Shown piece after piece: positions 11,395 through 25,582 of a stretch of 47,500 bases of DNA. The notes below the pieces were generated by a model. That model was not told the DNA's origin and ran no database searches. It saw nothing but the letters and a program-made list of their open reading frames with translations. The stretch is from NCBI GenBank assembly GCA_012295275.1, contig CM022672.1, positions 18,514,894 through 18,562,393 on the forward strand, given 5' to 3'. The stretch comes from Chrysomallon squamiferum (Eukaryota; Mollusca; Gastropoda; Neomphalida; Peltospiridae). Both the position numbers and the translations under genes were made by a program. Position 1 is the first letter of the stretch. Every line of letters begins with the position of its first letter.

Positions 11395-11689
11395 GCTTAT
11401 GAAAAAAGCTGTTTACATTAGTTTCGACTGTACGCATACAACCCATAACCAGTTATACATATATGCATTTAAGTAGCATCTAACATTAAAACATACACAT
11501 GAAAATTACCATCATTTAAGTTTAATTTAAAAATTAAATAAATAAAAAGGTTTAAAGTGAGAACGCTGTTTATTATCGGCATCAAAATATTTAGGACAAT
11601 CTGACATAGTATAAACAATTTATTTTGTTGGATCACTACATTAGTAAACGTGTGATTTGTAATGAAACAGCCATTAATGGTGTGTGTGT

Positions 11690-11722
11690 TTTTTTTTTTT
11701 TTTTTTCCTGAATCATTTATTT

Positions 11723-11765
<43 letters not shown>

Positions 11766-11781
11766 TTTGTTTATTTATTTT
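11690..11781. repeat. Poly(T) and (TTTA)n
   Basis: A poly(T) run to 11706, then TTTA units from about 11718. Confidence 0.93.
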
Positions 11782-11900
11782 AATCGGTCGATGTTTACTT
11801 AAAGTGCAGTGCATACAAACATAAAAAGAAATCATGCACAAAATTATCCTTCACACCTACCTATTTACCTGGTAAACAGAAAAATGCATTTATACACATT

Positions 11901-12075
11901 CACAAACATACATACATACATAGATACGTACATACGTACATACATACATACATACATATATATATATACACACAGACACACACACATACATTATATGTAC
12001 ATTCATAAGCATACATATATGCATACCAACGTGCACATACACATATAAACACACATTCACATATATAAACATTCG
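11901..12075. repeat. (CATA)n-rich region
   Basis: Pure CATA near 11905-11958 degrading into CA/TA mixtures. No SINE tail is visible beside it. Confidence 0.85.
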
Positions 12076-12107
12076 TAATACATAAATATTATATACATGT
12101 ACAGATA

Positions 12108-12134
12108 GAACAACAACAACAACAACAACAACGA
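12108..12134. repeat. (CAA)n microsatellite
   Basis: About eight CAA units. Confidence 0.9.
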
Positions 12135-12461
12135 CAAAATATAAAAATAATAACCTTTATGAATAAATTTTGCCATCGTTACAATTCAATCTTATATGCC
12201 TTTTTCTACGCGCTAATAAATAACTAAACAAACGTGTGTGTGTGTGTGTGTCTTGGTATTATTCTTTTTAAAGGAATCTAGAAAAATGTATGTGTGCCAA
12301 ATAACCTGAGAATCGCTACTGAGAAGTTTGGCAGGGTTTCAAACTTGCATAAGCACATATCCATCTTCAAAGAGGCGCTTTGCAGTCGCGTTACATCAGG
12401 GATTTTTGGAATATTCATTTTCTTAAGTACTGATAATAAACAGAAGCGTTCTCACGTTAAC

Positions 12462-12491
12462 CTTTTATTTATTTATTTATTTATTTATTTA
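12462..12491. repeat. (TTTA)n microsatellite
   Basis: About seven units. Confidence 0.9.
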
Positions 12492-12576
12492 TGTTTAAGT
12501 GATGGTAATTGTCCTGTTTACGTTTTAATATGTGATGCTGCTTATATGCATATATATATATAATTGGTCAAAAACT

Positions 12577-12822
12577 TTATTATTATTTTTATTGCTGTTG
12601 TTGTTGTTGTTATTGCTATTATTGCTATTATTATTATTATTACTATTATTATTGTTGTTGTTTTTTTTATCATAATCATAACCGTTTATCATTTATTATT
12701 TTTAATTTTTTAATTTTTATTATTATTGTCAATTATTGTTTTCATCATCATCTTCATCATCATTATATTATCATCATCATCACCATTATTATTATTATCA
12801 TCATCATCATAATCATCACCAC

Positions 12823-12887
<65 letters not shown>

Positions 12888-12914
12888 TTATTATTATTAT
12901 TATTATTATTATTC
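12577..12914. repeat. Trinucleotide block (GTT)n/(ATT)n/(CAT)n
   Basis: Succession of GTT, ATT, CAT and ATT runs. Asn/Asp-rich and His/Tyr-rich frames on both strands are repeat translations. Confidence 0.93.
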
Positions 12915-13261
12915 TCATTTCCTCTTTTAATGGAATGGTATGTTACTAACACACATTTATAAATTGGTAGCGATGCTGGAGTAAGGCGCAATGGGATGAC
13001 AGACGAAGAAGAACTGACGTCGTCAATTTCAGATGACACACTAAGATTAGATGTCATCTATCTGAGATGACGTGCCTGTCATACGTCACCAGTTCCGATA
13101 TCCCGCTTATCTAAATGCAAATGACTTGTGCGAGTTTTTGCTCGACTCAGATTTAGAGCTCGGTGAACTTTGACCATCGACAGAGAAACGGTGAAATCCC
13201 GTTCAGAATAAATTTGTGGATAAATGTTTATTCAACATTTAAAGATTTTGATAAAACTTGG
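12915..13261. other. Unique stretch
   Basis: Mixed-composition DNA with several ATGACG/TGACGT motifs at 12990-13090. No gene is recognised. Confidence 0.4.
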
Positions 13262-13263
13262 GG

Positions 13264-13294
<31 letters not shown>
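13262..13294. repeat. Poly(T) run
   Basis: A run of T residues, possibly the reverse complement of an old retroposon tail. Confidence 0.9.
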
Positions 13295-13464
13295 CGAGTT
13301 GATTATTTATTCTTTCAGTTCATTTATTCAGATTCAGAAATTGTAGCAAGAATGTTTTTCGCTCATATTAATTATTATCAGTTTTGTTTATTTTATTTTA
13401 TTAACTTTAAATTTCTTTAAATAGAAATATGCAAGACCAGAACTGTATGAAAAATAAAAGAAAA

Positions 13465-13466
13465 TA

Positions 13467-13498
<32 letters not shown>

Positions 13499-13515
13499 GA
13501 AGAAGAATCATAATC

Positions 13516-13561
<46 letters not shown>
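13465..13561. repeat. (AAT)n microsatellite
   Basis: Long AAT run with an AGA/CAT interruption near 13498-13515. Confidence 0.97.
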
Positions 13562-13562
<1 letters not shown>

Positions 13563-13985
13563 CTTTAAAAAATAGGTAATAAATAAATCAATAATATAGA
13601 AATTAAAAGTTTTCGATCCGACGTTAAACAAACTCGTCTGTATAATAATTTTCCACTTCTTTCAATAGTCTAATCTACGTCATGAATTATGATGACGTCG
13701 ACTTGATTGTCGAAGAAAGAAATGAACACCAAGAACATCCAACACGGATCTGTCAGGTTTCCACGAAACGAGAATTTCTGACGAGATATCTCAGATTTGA
13801 TAACATAAATAATTACTAAGATTTATTAATAGTGTTCACGCTGGTTTCTATGGATACCTAACATCAGACACAAACCAGACACCGGAAAGATAATGACGGG
13901 TGGTGAGTCAAAGAGTTTTAGAACAATTTCAAAGTGCTTATCCTGTATTTGCCAGAAACATCCATAAAAGTGTGCATGTGTGCGC
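13562..13985. other. Unique non-coding stretch
   Basis: No exon recognised on either strand. Confidence 0.4.
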
Positions 13986-13989
13986 GCGC

Positions 13990-14027
<38 letters not shown>

Positions 14028-14090
14028 TTGTATATGTATAAATATATGCATATACAAACATACATATTTACACACACATATATATATATA
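13990..14090. repeat. (GT)n/(TA)n and (CATA)-like region
   Basis: A TA run at 13997-14022 flanked by GT and CATA-like sequence. The reading frames are repeat translations. Confidence 0.85.
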
Positions 14091-14164
14091 TTTTGGGTAG
14101 TATAAATCTATTGGTCTAAATTTTAACATTATCTCCAGCTTTAACAATGTTTGTGGCTAAATAA

Positions 14165-14186
14165 GTGTAATGATGAAGACGTAAGG
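14165..14186 (+). repeat. Shared 22-base flank of the (GA)n block
   Basis: Contains GTAATGATGAAGACGTAAGG and occurs exactly, in inverted orientation, at 19367-19388 beside a (CT)n tract. Confidence 0.85.
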
Positions 14187-14474
<288 letters not shown>

Positions 14475-14481
14475 AAATTTA

Positions 14482-15315
14482 AAAAAGAAACTTCTTTGGA
14501 ACTTACTATAAGAGAGGAAAGGGGATGCACACTCCCCTGAAATCGCCGCTGATTTTCTGTCACATTCATAAATCATTCTGAAAAATCATTCACGTTCCTG
14601 TTTCTTTTTACTTAGCACGTTTCAGTTTACGTTCCCAGGAACGGTCAGCTACAGATTTGTTATTTTCACTGACCACTTGTTGATTTCCCGGCGCTCCCGA
14701 GTTTTATGATCCGATCATTTCTCTACGGTATTTGACGAAATGGACGAGAGGAAAAATTCCAGCCATATTCACTGATATAATTCACAGTTTGCTGATTTAT
14801 TCTACACCGTTAACTGGTTTGATCGATTTAAATGGAGGGAAAGCGGTCATCATCGGTTACAAGAGACTGTTGCTGGATTCTCAACTGTCCTTGTGAAGAA
14901 ATGTATTAAATGAATACATTTGTGTTTTATACTACATTTGACACGCTTATAAACAAAGTATTTTTTTTGATATTTTTTTCAGTCATATTTTACAATATTT
15001 TCTATTCTAGTTTCAGTTAATTAGAAACTGCAGAATATTTAGTTTTAAAATTATTTTATTGTTTTTGAATTATGATTAGTAATATGAAAATTATTACTGT
15101 TATTATTATTATATGACAGTGTTGTTTTTATTGTTGCTATTTTTATTTATTTATTTAGTGTATTTTTTTATGTATTTCATTTCTAAAAAATAATAATTTA
15201 GATAATAAATTAAGAAAATTAAGTGACACTGGCTTTCTTTTATCGCTAAAATAATCGTGGAATATCAAAAACAACAACATGTAACGTTTATGTAGAAAAA
15301 CGCATATAGAGAGAG
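14482..15315. other. Non-coding stretch
   Basis: Mixed unique DNA at 14490-14900, then AT-rich DNA with short TTTA and ATT runs. No gene recognised. Confidence 0.45.

Positions 15316-15396
<81 letters not shown>
15316..15396. repeat. (GATA)n microsatellite
   Basis: About 20 nearly pure units. Confidence 0.97.
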
Positions 15397-16036
15397 TGCA
15401 TACAAGTCCCTGCAAGTAGAAGTTTCGATGATGGCAATGTGTTTTACATGTAGATACATATCATGTATATATGACAATGCAGTCAGTATATTAACGAATT
15501 AATTAAATTTTACTTCAAAGCACAACCAACAAAAACAAAACGCCAGAATTAAAAGTTGAAAGTGTCCCTGCTGTTTCAGATCTACTTAGACTGGTTTCAC
15601 ACGCCAGATCGCATGATTAGAAACTGTTAGACTAATCTGAAGGGAAAACAGATGGGATTTCTGGGTAAACACGAACTCGCTCGGTTCAAACAGTTTGTGC
15701 TGTCAGTTTTCGTGTTGGATATTCATTAGCGACTGCGAAACCACGTAAATTTCCACGCGAAAGTCAATTTCTTTGTCAGATAGGCCATGTCTGTTTAGTT
15801 TTCTGTTTTGTTCCTTGTTGTTTTGGGTTTTTTTTCGGGTTTTTTTTTTTTTTTAAAAAAAAAAATAAATGAAATAAAATAAGGAACATGAAACAAGGAG
15901 GTGAATTAAAATAAATGTTTTTTTTTTTTTTTTTTCGTTTAATGGGTTTAACCAGAATTTCCGTCTGTTTGTTTGATTAAAAAAAAAATAAAGGCTCATG
16001 TCTGATTAATTTCCTGCTTTGTTGTTTACGAGGATA
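15397..16036. other. Unique stretch followed by homopolymer-rich DNA
   Basis: 15550-15800 is unique, non-repetitive DNA without a recognisable exon. 15828-15995 holds T and A runs. Confidence 0.4.
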
Positions 16037-16130
16037 ACAACAACAACAACAACAACAACAACAATAATAATAATAATAATAATAACAACAACAACAACAA
16101 CAAATAAATAAATAAATAAATAAATAAATA
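16037..16130. repeat. (CAA)n(TAA)n(CAA)n(TAAA)n compound microsatellite
   Basis: Four successive blocks of related A-rich units. Confidence 0.95.
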
Positions 16131-16584
16131 CTCCTAAATAAATAAATACACGATCAAACATACGCCCACGCACACAAACAAACCACAAAATCTCGAATCT
16201 TCGAATCTTCGACAGGAACGGGTCAAAAAAAAAAAAAAAAAAAAACCTAAGTCCTCCATAACCGTAAATTCAGTTTAAGCCACTTCAATTTAAAGTGCAC
16301 TTTACTGAGCTGTAATTTTATTCTAACGTTGTGCAATGGAGAATTCTTCACTTGACACAAAACTGTGTATTCTCGTCGCTTTTCTTCTGACGATCGATAC
16401 TAACTGCGCCTGTGCACGAAACCAGAACTTTTTATCTGCAGCTCGCACGGAGAGAGTTCGCTTTCTGTGAAAGCCAAGAAGCAGTCGCTTGTTTGGATTT
16501 CTTCACGATTTAACTTTCCACAGGCGCGGATCCTTCTGGGTGCCTAAGAGGAGGCTTGACCTCTGAGCCGACGAAAACATCATC
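16131..16584. other. Unique stretch
   Basis: Mostly unique with a poly(A) at about 16226-16245. No exon recognised. Confidence 0.4.
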
Positions 16585-16856
16585 GTCACTATCATTATTA
16601 TTATTGTTGTTGTTATTGTTGTTGTTATTATTGTCGTCATCACTACCTGAACAGTTATTATTACGATTATCATTATCAGTATCATTACCGTTATTATTGT
16701 TGTTGTTGTTGTTATTATTATTGTTGTTACTTTTACTATTATTATTATTATTATTGTCGTTATTACTATTATTATTGTTTTTATTACTGTTATTATTATT
16801 ATCAATTTTATTACTATAATTACTATTACTATTATTATTACTTTTGCTACTACTAC

Positions 16857-16904
<48 letters not shown>

Positions 16905-16908
16905 CTTC
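16585..16908. repeat. Degenerate (ATT)n/(GTT)n array
   Basis: About 320 bases of ATT, GTT and ACT triplets. The three overlapping Asn-, Ile- and Leu-rich frames are repeat translations. Confidence 0.95.
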
Positions 16909-17954
16909 ACCTTTATCGTTATTATTATGAACTTTAAACCAAATCATTCTGAGACATTTTGTGACGTCTGCTCTTACAAACAAGAAGTGGTTTTCAGTTA
17001 TCTATACATTCACTAATGTAGAATCAGTTTGTTTTGGTACCTTTGTTGGATTGTTTCACAATCTAACCGGAGCTCCGTGCGTGGTATGTAGTTCCCAGCC
17101 TATGGGAGTGTGTACACAAAATACTCCTCCTTGCTAACTGATAAACGGCAACATTATTATAATATACCTCTTACACCTTGAATCAATTTTGTTGAAGAAT
17201 TTTTTTATTTTTTATTTTTTTTTTTGCACCACTAAATCTGCTTTTGTTAGGATTATTACAAAATTCTCTGTTTGTAAAACATTCTCTGTTTGTAATTTAT
17301 TATTATTATTAATATTATCATCATTATTGCCATATATTACTTTTACTCCTACTAATAGAAATATTAGTGTATGTGTGCTTGTGTATCCTTGCATGTATAT
17401 ATATACGTACGTACGTGTGTATGTATATATAGTATGTGTGTGTGTATGTATGTGTGCATACTTACACGTGTTTTATCATATTTTCTGACAGTTTGTATGT
17501 ATATGCTTACGTATGTATGTATACACGCATCTGTGCATGTGTGGAAGTGTATACGTTAATGTACATGTAATATGAGAAAGAAATTCCACTCATATTTACC
17601 ATATAACCAGCTGCAGTATCTGAAACGTTTATAATTAACTAATTTATTTATAGCCAATCATACTTTTTCCACATTCCTACCAAATTATCGGTAAGAAATA
17701 ATTATTCTACATTACCATGTATATACAGTAGTATATATATATATATATTAATGTCGCGGTTTGCCTCAAGCTTTTAAAATCTTTAAAGCTTCAACATGAA
17801 ATGCAAATGTCAAAGCACATTTCTGAGTTCTATACAAATGCCACGAGGTGGTTTTAACCGTTTTTGAGTTTTATGGATTTATTCCCAGAATATTTCCAGT
17901 TAATTATATGGAGAAAGTGACATGAAAAAAAAATCATTTTCTTAATGTCTTACA
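16909..17954. other. Non-coding stretch with GTAT-rich patches
   Basis: Unique DNA at 16920-17190 and 17580-17900. GTAT/GTGT/TACGTA-rich DNA at 17385-17560. No gene recognised. Confidence 0.45.
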
Positions 17955-17984
17955 TATATATATACATACATACATACATACATA
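17955..17984. repeat. (CATA)n left of SINE copy A
   Basis: Short CATA array ending exactly where the SINE body starts. Confidence 0.85.
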
Positions 17985-18164
17985 GTCCACCTTCGGATTG
18001 CGGTCGAATGGGTGTCACACGTTCGAGTCTCGTCAGCGGCATCTGACTTGTTTGTGAGGTCGTGATTGGACTTTGTCCTCCTGCGCCAGTGCGTTCCCAA
18101 ATATTGTCTATGTGCAGAGTCTATTCAGACGAACATAAGTCAGAGATTCAAAATCCGAAAATAC
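17985..18164 (+). mobile_element. tRNA-derived SINE, 5'-truncated copy A
   Basis: Matches the copies at 27.7 kb and 44.3 kb. It has the TTCGGATTGCGGTCGAATGG segment, an RNA polymerase III B-box-like GTTCGAGTC (18021-18029), then GTGAGGTCGTGA, GACTTTGTCCTCCTGCGCCA, CTATGTGCAGAGTCTATTC and the 3' end ATTCAAAATCCGAAAATAC. The A-box half is missing. (CATA)n arrays adjoin both ends. Non-autonomous, so mobilisation would depend on a LINE partner that is not seen here. Confidence 0.8.
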
Positions 18165-18290
18165 ATGCATACATACATACATATATATATATATATACAT
18201 ACACACAAACATACATACATACATACATACATACAAAAATACATACATACATACATACATACATACATACATACATACATACATACACAC
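18165..18290. repeat. (CATA)n array growing from the SINE copy A tail
   Basis: Starts directly at the SINE 3' end (AAATACATGCATACATACAT) and runs about 125 bases with a TA-rich interruption. Confidence 0.93.
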
Positions 18291-18377
18291 ACTACACTAT
18301 TTACGTATATAAACGTCTTTACATATCTAATACTAATAAAAGTAGTCTAATTCACTACACTATTTACGTATATAAAC
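18291..18377 (+). repeat. 24-base direct repeat, spacing 63
   Basis: ACTACACTATTTACGTATAT plus AAAC occurs at 18291-18314 and again at 18354-18377. Confidence 0.9.
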
Positions 18378-18662
18378 ATTACAAGAAATAAATGACGGCA
18401 ATTAAACTATCGTGACGTAATAAGAACAATGACGTTAACTTGGCAACTCATGACGTTTTTTCTTGTTCGGAAGAAGTACCTTAGGATTTATCGTTTTGAA
18501 ACTGTTTTTCCAAGGTAAGACTAAAAGAATGAAAGCAATTTAAAAACTGTTACCAGAAATGTATCTATATTTTTGTATCTGTCTATCTATCTATCTATCT
18601 ATATATATATATATATATACAGACGTTGTTTAGAGTTCTTTAAAATAAATAACAATTTTCTC
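18378..18662. other. Unique stretch with short (CTAT)n/(TA)n
   Basis: Contains several ATGACG motifs at 18391-18460, then CTAT/TA repeats at 18578-18620. No gene recognised. Confidence 0.4.
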
Positions 18663-18716
18663 CATCATCAGAATCGTCATCATCATCATCATCATTATTA
18701 TTATTATTATTATTAC
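18663..18716. repeat. (CAT)n(ATT)n compound microsatellite
   Basis: CAT units followed by ATT units. Confidence 0.93.
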
Positions 18717-19366
<650 letters not shown>

Positions 19367-19388
19367 CCTTACGTCTTCATCATTACAC
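19367..19388 (-). repeat. Shared 22-base flank, inverted copy
   Basis: Exact reverse complement of 14165-14186 and placed against the (CT)n tract in the equivalent position. Confidence 0.85.
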
Positions 19389-19689
19389 CCACTGTCAGTA
19401 GAGCCGGCATAATGAAAATGAACAAACTCGTATGACATATTTGATTCTAAGAACGGTCTAGTGTTTCAATCTGCGTCATTCAACAGAGACAAGAGATCTC
19501 TGCGAGTCCTTCTCCTTCTGGTTAATATCAGTATCAGAACACAGAAAGAAAGAAAAAAAAATGTATCTTTCATATTCAGTATGAACAGATGGGTTTGTGC
19601 GTAATATAGTGGGTAGTGGCTTTGTTGCAGAAGGTAAGCGAGAAAAGGTCGTAGAATATTAGCCAAGAGCCAGTAAAGAAAGGAATCTG

Positions 19690-20000
19690 ATGTTGTTACG
19701 ACAAAGTGCCTCGGGGCCCGAGAGATCGTGGGATCAGCTCCCCGGTCGGTGTTTTTTCCGTTTGCTTGATTGGTTCATTAAAAGCCCCGGTAGGGGGCGT
19801 CCTGGTTCTTTTCACTGGAAACGTGAAAAACGTGTCGTGCTCGTGGAAATAACGAAACGCCTCGACAATGACGTCTGATTAACGGAATTAAGGCCATCGA
19901 TATAAACAAAATGTCCGTGAACTGCGAATTAGACGGTTTGAATCGTCGTAGTTTCTCATTCCAGGGACTAGGATTCCCTTGATTCGTGGAGTATAAAAAG
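19690..20000. other. GC-richer island ending in a TATA-like motif
   Basis: The segment has CCTCGGGGCCCGAGAG, GGGATCAGCTCCCC and AGCCCCGGTAGGGGGCG, then TATAAAAAG at 19992-20000, then a long (GA)n. GGGATCAGCTCCCC is faintly B-box-like, so an old tRNA-derived SINE is one explanation and a promoter another. No gene follows. Confidence 0.3.
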
Positions 20001-20016
20001 CAGGAATGAGAATGTG

Positions 20017-21273
<1,257 letters not shown>

Positions 21274-21363
21274 GATATATATATATATATATATATGCAC
21301 ACACAGATAAAACAAAGCTTGGTACCCGTTAATAATCATGTCAATACTGTCTTACCTGTTACT

Positions 21364-21412
<49 letters not shown>
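21274..21412. repeat. Two (TA)n tracts
   Basis: TA runs at 21274-21296 and 21370-21412 separated by unique DNA. Confidence 0.95.
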
Positions 21413-21414
<2 letters not shown>

Positions 21415-22016
21415 TGCATGTATGTATTTACAACTGGTATTTACAACAGCTATTTACAACTGGTATTTTCTCATACAACTAACAACAGCTCATACACAGC
21501 AAGTAATTTTGTTTGATATACAGCACACACTGTTAATATTTTGATGTGTCTTAACTCTCATGTTTTCTATCCGTGATATCTGTTACTGTTATTTCAGTTT
21601 ACGTATTTAACGTGAAATAACATCCGATATACTTTTTACATGCCATGCATTTAGCTATGTGTATTATATTTTATTAGTTATATATATATGTATATATAAC
21701 ACTGGTCGATATCGTCAGGTTTGTGATATGAATGTACATGAATTTTGTTTCATGTTTCCTAGATCTTTATATTTTGGGACTATCTAATCCAAATATACAC
21801 ATTTAATAGGATTATTTATCAGTTTTTATCTGTTTCGAGCTTGTCTTACCATTCAAAAGCGAATTTTAGATGGTGTCAAACTTGGATAAAGAAACATAGA
21901 TCTTTACTTATCTTTTTTATAACTGAAAGACGTACAGCATTTATTATCAATTATCGACAGCAACAAATGCAGTAAAAGATAAAATCCAAACCAACAAATA
22001 AATAAAATAAAAAATA
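21413..22016. other. AT-rich stretch with a small tandem motif
   Basis: TTTACAACTGGTATT recurs at about 21427 and 21454. No gene recognised. Confidence 0.45.
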
Positions 22017-22110
22017 AAAAATAGAAGTAATGATAATGATGATAAGAATAATAATAATAATATTCACAATAATAATAATGACGGTGATGATGATGATGAT
22101 GATAATCGCG
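22017..22110. repeat. Degenerate (AAT)n/(GAT)n
   Basis: Short AAT and GAT blocks. Minus-strand frames are repeat translations. Confidence 0.8.
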
Positions 22111-22560
22111 ATGATGAAAAATATACGAAATACTGTCACGTATTTTCCCACAGAGAAAAACATTTTTATACATTCAGAAGATACGTTTAACTAAAACAAC
22201 GCTTTAACCTCTGCATTATGCAATACAGCAAAATAAAACTAATTTCAATACAGACAACTCTGTTTTGCTTTATTCCCCTTATTTCTTCGTATGCACACCA
22301 CTTACTAGCTGTGTGACTTGTTCTTTCCTCTCGTGTAAGCGCTGTCTCGCGCTTTCAGCTGTGTGCTGTGCTGTGTAATAATTGCAGGGGCGTCCACAGG
22401 AAGACTGAAGGCTAAATTCTAAGTTATTGTGAGACACCGGTGTTTATTTTTGTAGTGACGAATAGAAATAGTTAATATCTTGCTACATTTGAAATTAGTG
22501 ATCGCTCAGTCACTGTCACAGGTTTTAGATTTACTCAGTTATTGCTGTCTGGAGGAGTTG

Positions 22561-22593
<33 letters not shown>

Positions 22594-22670
22594 TTATTTA
22601 AAAATATTACATAATTATCTGTATTTAAAAGCAGCGTTTTCTAATGGTTTTTGTAATACAGAAATTACGT

Positions 22671-22706
22671 CATACTCGCTTGGTTGCACATACTCGCTTG
22701 GTTGCG
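22671..22706 (+). repeat. 18-base tandem duplication
   Basis: CATACTCGCTTGGTTGCR occurs twice head to tail. On the minus strand it reads QPSEY twice in a Thr-rich frame that I do not regard as a gene. Confidence 0.85.
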
Positions 22707-23248
22707 TAGTTGACACTGTCGTGGTCGTAGTTGGTCTTGCCTTCGTCGTTGCTGTTGAGTTTGCGTGAAAATATTTTCTTCTTTTAGCATAGCTGGTTTT
22801 CAAACACCAGTTGATAGTAATATAAAGGAGCGTTCACACGAATGAACTTGAAGTAACCTTCTCTCATCACTATATTTGAGATGGCAACAGATTAATGTTA
22901 ACTGCAGCATCTCAAAAACTCAACTGTCAAACATCGGACTTGATTATCAAGATTAATGGCGACAATATCTTCCTCTCCTATGTTTTTTTTTTTAGGCGAA
23001 ATCAGAAATTCCTTGCTGAAATATATTGATTTTTCTTAACAGTTTTGCTTTTCTTTTGCCCCCTTTCTTTCAAAGTTTTTGAACCAGCGGTCACAATCAG
23101 AATCTGCAGACAGAAAGATTTTTTAAATTCTGCAACGACGCAGAGTTGTAATTACGAGCTGTGATGAGAAAATTCAATTATGTTTTCTCGGCTCACATAA
23201 ATCAGTCTGTTTTAACAAACGAAATATCAGTGATAGGCTACTTCTTAT
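22707..23248. other. Unique non-coding stretch
   Basis: No exon, RNA gene or element recognised. Confidence 0.4.
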
Positions 23249-23249
23249 A

Positions 23250-23262
23250 TTATTATTATTAT

Positions 23263-23293
<31 letters not shown>
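23250..23293. repeat. (ATT)n and poly(T)
   Basis: Short ATT run leading into about 28 T residues. Confidence 0.93.
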
Positions 23294-24120
23294 GTCGGGG
23301 GAGTTTTATCTTATTATACTGTTATTGATTTTTTATATATATATATATATATATATGAATATAAAATATTTTGTCTAAATAGTAAAAACCTAACCAAACA
23401 ACTTCACCTAGCAACATAAATATAACACTGATGTAATATTTACAAAAGAAATTTACTGTCATATCTGTCATGAATTGCATGAAATATTAATACAGTTTAT
23501 GTAACACATCATCTTTATTATCAACATTATTTTCGTCGATATTATTATTATCATTATTACTGTTGGTATTTTTATTGCTGTTGCTCTTGTTTTTTTTAGG
23601 ATAACGATGTATGGTTATTATTGATTGTTATCGTCATGATTATCATTATAATTATTATTATTGCTAATTTATTACTTTGGTATTGATTTATTGTCATTGA
23701 TGTTATTGTCATTGTTACTGTACTAATGTTGTTGTTGTTATTATTATTATATCATAGACTCTAGAGGTATATTCAGTTATTGTTGTTAGTATATTGCATA
23801 ACGGCTCACGAAGAAGAGAGAAAATTTTAGATTAAATGTATTAATAATGACTACTTCAAAATTCAATAACCGATGTATCAAGGGAACACTGATACACTAT
23901 AAAAAATTTAAACAGATCGAATGTTGTATATTCCTGTGCACGAACACACTCCATTATATATTCATATATTATTATTATCAGCAAAAAAATATATATATAT
24001 AAAAATTACAATAATTAACATGAAAATTACTTTCATAAACATTTCATTTACAAACGCGAAGCAGTTTCTTTAAGAAATTTATTTGATTTTCAAATATCAT
24101 CTTTTTATTTTTCTTCAAGA
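23294..24120. other. AT-rich stretch with diffuse ATT/GTT triplets
   Basis: A TA run at 23335-23356 and degenerate ATT/GTT/GAT triplets at 23520-23750. No gene recognised. Confidence 0.5.
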
Positions 24121-24246
24121 TATTCAAAAAAAAAAAAAAAAAAAAAATAAAATAAGCAAGCACGTGTATAACTGAAGAATTTTCTGATATATTTTTATAT
24201 CATATTCTTCTTCTATTTGCCTGGAATGTATAAGCCAATTTCGCCT

Positions 24247-24280
<34 letters not shown>
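24121..24280. repeat. Poly(A) and poly(T) runs
   Basis: Poly(A) near 24126-24147 and poly(T) near 24250-24279, about 100 bases apart and capable of pairing. Confidence 0.85.
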
Positions 24281-24282
<2 letters not shown>

Positions 24283-24647
24283 TTCCTTTCGTTTTAAACA
24301 CTTTTATTCACGATTTCGTACTGAACACTTCTTTACATTTTCTATCCTCTTATCTTCATTTCTTTGAGATTCCTTTGACGTCCCCTAAAAATGTAGTCTT
24401 GATGGAGAGGAATTTGACTTTTAAATTCACTGGTGAAAAAAAAGAAAAAGAAACAAAAACAAATAGAGTTAAAAACGTTATCTACTGTAAGCTGAAATAT
24501 TTATGCGTTGCGTACTTTCGAGAATGTCAAACACTTGAGATGTTTTTGTTAAGCGAAACTGATAAAATACCGTTAGAATATTTTTTTTTTGTTTATATAT
24601 ATTTTTTTTGTTTAGGATATAAGTAGACAGACAAATATAAAAACTGA

Positions 24648-24890
24648 TACATACATACATACATACATACATACATACATACATACATACATACATACAT
24701 ACATACATACATACATACATACATAAATACATACATACATACATATATACTTAAATATAGATACATACATACATATATACTTCTACATACACATACATAC
24801 ATACATACATACATACAAACACACATACATGTATACATACATACATAGTACATAAGTATGAACATACATGGTACGTACGTACATACATGC
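24648..24890. repeat. (CATA)n array, about 240 bases
   Basis: The longest CATA array of the window, with TAAA, TATA and CACA variants to the right. No SINE tail is visible at its left edge. Confidence 0.97.
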
Positions 24891-24907
24891 ATAATACCGA
24901 CAGCACA

Positions 24908-25113
24908 GTAGCAATAACTGCAGCAAGAGTAGCAGCAACAACAGCAACAATAATAACAATAACAACAACAACAATAATAACAATAACAACAGCAACAATA
25001 ATAACAATAACAACAGCAACAATAATAATAATAACAACAACAACAAAAGTAATAATAATAATAAATAAATAAATAAATAAAGAAGAAGAAGAAGAAGAAG
25101 AAAGAAGAAGAAG
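24908..25113. repeat. (AAC)n/(AAT)n/(AGC) array, (TAAA)n and (AAG)n
   Basis: Contains a higher-order unit AACAATAATAACAATAACAA that recurs about every 30 bases from 24944, then TAAA at 25062-25080 and AAG units to 25113. Confidence 0.93.
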
Positions 25114-25169
25114 AATTCTGAAAAATCAATACAGTTTATCTGAAATTCAAGTCATGAAACACGCAGCTT

Positions 25170-25171
<2 letters not shown>

Positions 25172-25213
<42 letters not shown>
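25172..25213. repeat. Poly(T), about 42 bases
   Basis: One of the longest homopolymers in the window. Confidence 0.97.
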
Positions 25214-25502
25214 CAATTCGGTACACGAGAAAAGCTAGTTAATTATGTTTTAACTGTTTGTTTTACCGTAAATAGAAGTAAATACTTCTCTCTGAGATTT
25301 ATACTGGCAACTTCGCGGCGCCCGCTGGTAACAGGAAATCTGGTTGCGGTAACGAAGTCGTGTAAAACGTGAAATTCAGGCTCGCAGGCACCGATTTAGT
25401 TTCTGGTTTTTCTGTTCTTGTTCTTTCCTGTCACCGTGCTGCCTAATGGCCTGCGATTGCCATAAAATATGGACTTTAAACTTTCAAATTTGTTTTTTAA
25501 AC

Positions 25503-25507
<5 letters not shown>

Positions 25508-25560
<53 letters not shown>

Positions 25561-25582
25561 TATTATTTTTATTATTATTATT
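25508..25582. repeat. (ATT)n microsatellite
   Basis: About 24 units with small interruptions. Confidence 0.96.

Noticed and set aside
22615-22803. Minus-strand Thr-rich frame with two QPSEY repeats
   Set aside because: Starts with TTG, is short, and its repeat comes from an 18-base duplication. No donor site fits a continuation.
24593-25129. 178-residue Cys/Tyr-rich minus-strand frame, the second longest in the window
   Set aside because: Composed wholly of translated CATA, AAC and AAT repeats.
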